From: JAWLBW01 sp041687475
GTDB taxonomy: Bacteria > J088 > JAWLBW01
Assembly (NCBI GenBank): GCA_041687475.1
Contig: JAWLBW010000243.1
Span: 1-7,268 of the forward strand
DNA length: 7,268 nt
Reading direction: 5' to 3'
Below are positions 4,846-7,268 of the stretch, one piece after another (positions within the stretch are counted from its first letter, which is position 1; every line of letters begins with the position of its first letter). Made by a program: the position numbers and the translations under genes. A model generated the notes under the pieces. The model had not been told where the DNA came from, searched no databases, and was given only the letters and a program-made list of their open reading frames with translations.

Positions 4846-5304
4846 ATGCCCAACCTTTCCGCTCATCTCTTCGAAGAACAGCCTGTACACGTATCCCGCT
4901 CGGGCGATGTGACCGAAGGCACCTTTCTCATCGACACCGATTACGGCATCGTGCGTGCTGCGCCCGGCGCGCTTCCCGCCCACTTCGTTCACCTGTTGCG
5001 CGAGGCGGGAGCCGAACGCTGGGCACTCCTTCGCGCGGCCGATCCGCATTCACTGCGCCTTTCGCCCGAAGACAACCAGGCCCGCTTCGCCAGCCTCACC
5101 CACTACCTGGGCAAGCTCGGCTATCCGTTCATTACCGTAGACGCGCGTTGCGGCGAGCGCTGGGTTAAGGCCGTGCTGGTCTTCGATCTCGATCGGGCCG
5201 AGGCCCTGTCGATCGGACGTGACTTCGCCCAGCGTACCGTGCTGTACGGAAACGGCCTCGACTGCGTTTCGCTTTCGTGTCGGGGCCTCGATTTCTGTAT
5301 CTGA
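4846..5304 (+). CDS. DUF3293-type protein under predicted SAM riboswitch control
   Basis: This 152-residue soluble protein has no signal peptide or membrane segment. Residues about 58-145 follow the pattern I recall for DUF3293: a short strand then ADPHS (65-69), a helix with LSPEDNQARF (72-81) and LTHYLGKLGY, an aromatic tryptophan region (ERWVKAVLVF, 104-113), and DRAEALSIGRDFAQRTVLYG (116-135). The N-terminal 57 residues are less typical. Four Cys (102, 140, 145, 151) fall in the last third, and the spacing does not form an obvious metal site. The start is well supported by GAGG 5 bases before the ATG. The biochemical role of DUF3293 is unknown. Its place after two SAM-sensing RNAs suggests expression when SAM is low, hence a possible link to methionine or SAM supply, which is inference. 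It appears monocistronic, because the next gene has its own promoter 17 bases after the stop. No terminator is seen between them. Confidence 0.85.
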   Translation: MPNLSAHLFEEQPVHVSRSGDVTEGTFLIDTDYGIVRAAPGALPAHFVHLLREAGAERWALLRAADPHSLRLSPEDNQARFASLTHYLGKLGYPFITVDARCGERWVKAVLVFDLDRAEALSIGRDFAQRTVLYGNGLDCVSLSCRGLDFCI

Positions 5305-5320
5305 GTGAGACAGAAATCCT

Positions 5321-5349
5321 TTGACGCTTCGCGTCAGGGTGAATAGAAT
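5321..5349 (+). promoter_or_regulatory. Strong sigma70-type promoter with overlapping palindrome
   Basis: TTGACG (5321-5326), a 17-base spacer and TAGAAT (5344-5349) form a near-consensus promoter. Transcription would begin near 5356, giving about 70 bases of leader before the SRPBCC gene. TGACGC (5322-5327) and GCGTCA (5331-5336) make a perfect inverted repeat with a 3-base centre across the -35 element, a possible operator. Confidence 0.75.
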
Positions 5350-5425
5350 GTAGGCTGTTCATTCGGGTGGTTGACGTTCCATGGAAGCGTGCGCCGGCTG
5401 CCGGGTAACCCCAAGGGAGACGAGA

Positions 5426-5881
5426 ATGTACAGCTTCAAGGAATCCGTGAGTATCGAAGCCCGCCCCGAAACGGTCTGGGCGTTCATCGGCGATTCGAAC
5501 CGGTGGGGCGAGTGGATGAAGGCCATTCGCAAGGTCGAACTGCCCGACGGCGCGGCCGATGCGGTGGGCAAGCGGCGCCGGGTGGGGGCCGCAGGTCTGC
5601 TGCTCGACGAAGTCATTACGCATTACGACGCCCCCGACGTCTTCGGCTACTCGGTGCGGGGACCGGTCGCTCCGAAGCATCACCAGGGGCTGGTGCGTAT
5701 CGAGCGCCTGGGTGAAAAACAGCTCGAAGTCACCTACGCAACCGACCTCGAAACCGGGCTTCCGCTCGTGGGCAGACTGGCCAACCGCCTTGTCGGCGGC
5801 GGGCTGCGCCGGGTAATCAGGCGCTCGCTTGATGTGCTCAAGCGTCTGTCGGAGGCCAGTGAGCGCGAGCTGTTTTCCTGA
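5426..5881 (+). CDS. SRPBCC/START-like superfamily protein (polyketide cyclase-type fold)
   Basis: This 151-residue cytoplasmic protein has the START-like helix-grip layout. A first beta strand (YSFKESVSIEA, 2-12) is followed by the hallmark RPETVWAFIGDSNRWGEWM (13-31), then strands around 33-40, 48-66 and 71-80, a strand pair RIERLGEKQLEVTYA (91-105), and a long C-terminal helix, about 115-149. Proteins of this fold bind hydrophobic ligands; the ligand here is unknown. I start it at the ATG at 5426 because AAGGGAG (5413-5419) stands 6 bases upstream and MYSFKESVSIEA begins directly with the first strand. An in-frame ATG at 5381 would add 15 residues outside the fold and lacks a ribosome binding site. 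A promoter at 5321-5349 and a terminator at 5916-5951 make it a single-gene unit. Confidence 0.85.
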   Translation: MYSFKESVSIEARPETVWAFIGDSNRWGEWMKAIRKVELPDGAADAVGKRRRVGAAGLLLDEVITHYDAPDVFGYSVRGPVAPKHHQGLVRIERLGEKQLEVTYATDLETGLPLVGRLANRLVGGGLRRVIRRSLDVLKRLSEASERELFS

Positions 5882-5915
5882 CCCCATTTACCGGATTCAG
5901 GTTCTTACACGAGAA

Positions 5916-5951
5916 GGGGAATGACCGTTGCGGCGGTTGTTCCCTCTTTTT
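5916..5951 (+). terminator. Intrinsic terminator of the SRPBCC gene
   Basis: GGGGAATGACCG (5916-5927) pairs with CGGTTGTTCCCT (5934-5945) over a six-base loop: 12 pairs with three G-U. C and then TTTTT (5947-5951) follow. It lies 34 bases after the stop codon. Confidence 0.8.
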
Positions 5952-6060
5952 CTTCCCCCTGAGGGCCTGAGGGATAATCATCTATCCCCATCGGCAAGCT
6001 GCGGCTTTCCTCGTCCGCATTGCCTTCATGTCACCCTGGTGAGCCGTCTGGCCGGCAAGT

Positions 6061-6092
6061 AAAAAGGGGAACGCGGCAGTTCCGCATTCCCC
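6061..6092 (-). terminator. Intrinsic terminator of the minus-strand surface-protein gene
   Basis: On the minus strand, GGGGAATGCGG pairs with CCGCGTTCCCC (plus coordinates 6082-6092 and 6066-6076) over a five-base loop: 11 pairs with one G-U. Five U follow (A-tract at 6061-6065). It begins 28 bases after the stop at 6121. Between it and the plus-strand terminator I see nothing else. Confidence 0.88.
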
Positions 6093-6120
6093 CTGGGATT
6101 GTTCTCTTTCGAGCCTTGCG

Positions 6121-7268
6121 TCAATTCTGGCAGCCGACCGCAAACGCAATGTCCGACACGCCGGCCCGGCTGGTGTCGAGGTTGCGACCGTTGGCGGCGT
6201 CGACCACTTCGATACGCACGAGATGGGCACCGGTATTCAGGTCGGTAAGCTGCAGCGAGCCGTATTCTTCGGGAACCTGACCCAGGAAGTTGGTCTCGTA
6301 GGTCGAGAGAAAGACCTTCCAGGGGCTGGTGGTTTCGGGCGCCGCGCTGCTGGGCGAGATTACCGAACCGCAGGCCGCCTGGTAGTGCTTGTAGCGCCAG
6401 AACATTCCCGACGCATCGAGCGGCTGGGTGAACTCGACGATGACCGGCTGGCCGCGCTGGAAGCCGGTGTCGGAGGCGGGGCGCAGTATCGTGGGGCGTG
6501 GCAGCGCCGAATTGGTTTCGACGCCCACGCGGTACACGACGCTGTGATCGGTCCACTCGAAGCAGGGGGCAATCGTGCGGCATTTGTTTACCTGGGCGCG
6601 CACCCGCCAGAAGTACGTGCCTTCGGTCAGCGTGGCGGCCGGCGTATCCTGGCCGGGAATCGTGGGTACCCCGCTGCCGTTTCCGGCCAGGGCGGTCAGG
6701 CTCAGACTCGAACTCGACGGCTCGACGTTCAGCGCCTGTTCACGGAAATCGGGAAAACGCGAGAGCTCGAAAACGTACTTGAAGGCGTCTTCGGCGTCGT
6801 CCCAGTCGAAGGTCGGGCTGGGGTTGGTCGTCGAGAAGCCGTGTACCGGAGCCAGCGGCGACGGTGCGTCGGTATTTTCGATGGTGATGCGTACCTTCAG
6901 GTCGGAAAGCGCAACGCCGCTCGTGCCGCCGGTGGTGCTCGACGAAGCGGTCGTCGTGCCGGCGGTGTAACCGCTCAGGGTACCGTTTCGCCCGATGAAG
7001 AGCATTTCGCCCTGGTTCAGCGAGTTCGACTGCAGGTCGAGGCCGCGACCGACGACCTGCGGCAGGCCGCTGCGCCCGACGCGGGCAATGAGCCCGAAGG
7101 CGCCGGCCGTGGGAACCGGGGCGCTGAAGTTGGCCGTTTCCAGGCCGAGCGAAACCTCGATCTGCGACGCCACCGGCTCGATGCGATAGCGTTCGCCCGG
7201 GCGAAGGTCGATACCCGTGTTGAGCCAGGCTACGTCGGAAGGCAGTGTCACGTCGACGACGTCGGACT
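6121..7268 (-). CDS. C-terminal part of a large secreted or surface-type protein with lectin-like and FN3-like domains (5' end outside window)
   Basis: The frame stays open to the window edge at 7268. A GTG at 7249-7251 lies inside the strand SDVVDVTLPSDVAWLNTG and is unlikely to be the start, so the gene is cut by the window. Numbering from that GTG, residues 1-124 resemble PA-IL galactose-binding lectin-type beta sandwiches (WLNTGIDLRPGERYRI, GAFGLIARVG, LFIGRNG), with a Ser/Thr/Gly-rich insertion at about 97-113. Residues about 131-245 look like a fibronectin III module: PTFDWDDAEDAFKYVFELS and GTYFWRVRA. Residues about 250-376 form a further all-beta-looking domain, starting PRPTILRPASDTGF and ending VGCQN. 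The Cys residues at 224, 230, about 290 and 374 could form disulfides, which would fit export. The sugar-binding residues of the PA-IL lectin are not clearly present, so carbohydrate binding is only possible. Export is likely but the signal peptide is not in view. Confidence 0.75.
   Translation of the reverse strand, partial: SDVVDVTLPSDVAWLNTGIDLRPGERYRIEPVASQIEVSLGLETANFSAPVPTAGAFGLIARVGRSGLPQVVGRGLDLQSNSLNQGEMLFIGRNGTLSGYTAGTTTASSSTTGGTSGVALSDLKVRITIENTDAPSPLAPVHGFSTTNPSPTFDWDDAEDAFKYVFELSRFPDFREQALNVEPSSSSLSLTALAGNGSGVPTIPGQDTPAATLTEGTYFWRVRAQVNKCRTIAPCFEWTDHSVVYRVGVETNSALPRPTILRPASDTGFQRGQPVIVEFTQPLDASGMFWRYKHYQAACGSVISPSSAAPETTSPWKVFLSTYETNFLGQVPEEYGSLQLTDLNTGAHLVRIEVVDAANGRNLDTSRAGVSDIAFAVGCQN

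Noticed and set aside
5381..5425. Upstream ATG as the start of the SRPBCC gene
   Set aside because: It has no Shine-Dalgarno sequence. The ATG at 5426 has AAGGGAG 6 bases upstream and begins at the first strand of the fold.
7249..7251. GTG as true start of the minus-strand surface-type protein
   Set aside because: The frame stays open upstream to the window end, and the preceding codons continue the same beta strand.

Overview
The window comes from a GC-rich bacterial chromosome, most likely a proteobacterium. That placement rests on the DivK-like and cyclase-output response regulators, the SAM-II class riboswitch and the type of ABC-F ATPase. The species cannot be named from sequence alone.

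Layout. (1) 1-1676, plus strand, is a signalling operon: the C-terminal receiver end of a probable hybrid histidine kinase, a single-domain DivK-like response regulator, and a receiver-class III adenylate cyclase fusion. The last two overlap by ATGA, so the unit looks like a phosphorelay with cAMP output. (2) 1816-2235 is a small four-helix membrane protein of unknown function. (3) 2479-4101 is a two-domain ABC-F ATPase. Its leader holds several inverted repeats, one of which covers the start codon. (4) 4102-4570 is about 470 bases of non-coding minisatellite DNA: degenerate GGTGA-type repeats, a 24-unit 7-bp array and a 10-unit 8-bp array. (5) 4572-5304 is the most interesting part. A sigma70-type promoter is followed by a SAM-II-like riboswitch, an intrinsic terminator, a second SAM-II-like riboswitch and a hairpin that can cover the ribosome binding site of a DUF3293-type gene. 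(6) 5321-5951 is a self-contained unit: a strong promoter, an SRPBCC/START-like protein and an intrinsic terminator. (7) 6061-7268, minus strand, is the 3' part of a large secreted or surface-type protein with a lectin-like beta domain and a fibronectin-III-like domain, ended by its own terminator and convergent with the SRPBCC gene.

How the parts work together. The first three genes should form one circuit in which phosphorylation of the receivers tunes cAMP synthesis. The DUF3293 gene appears to be controlled by S-adenosylmethionine at two levels, transcription termination and translation initiation, which would tie an uncharacterised protein family to methionine/SAM metabolism. The remaining genes look like independent transcription units. 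All RNA structures were paired by eye. No folding program, covariance model or database search was run.
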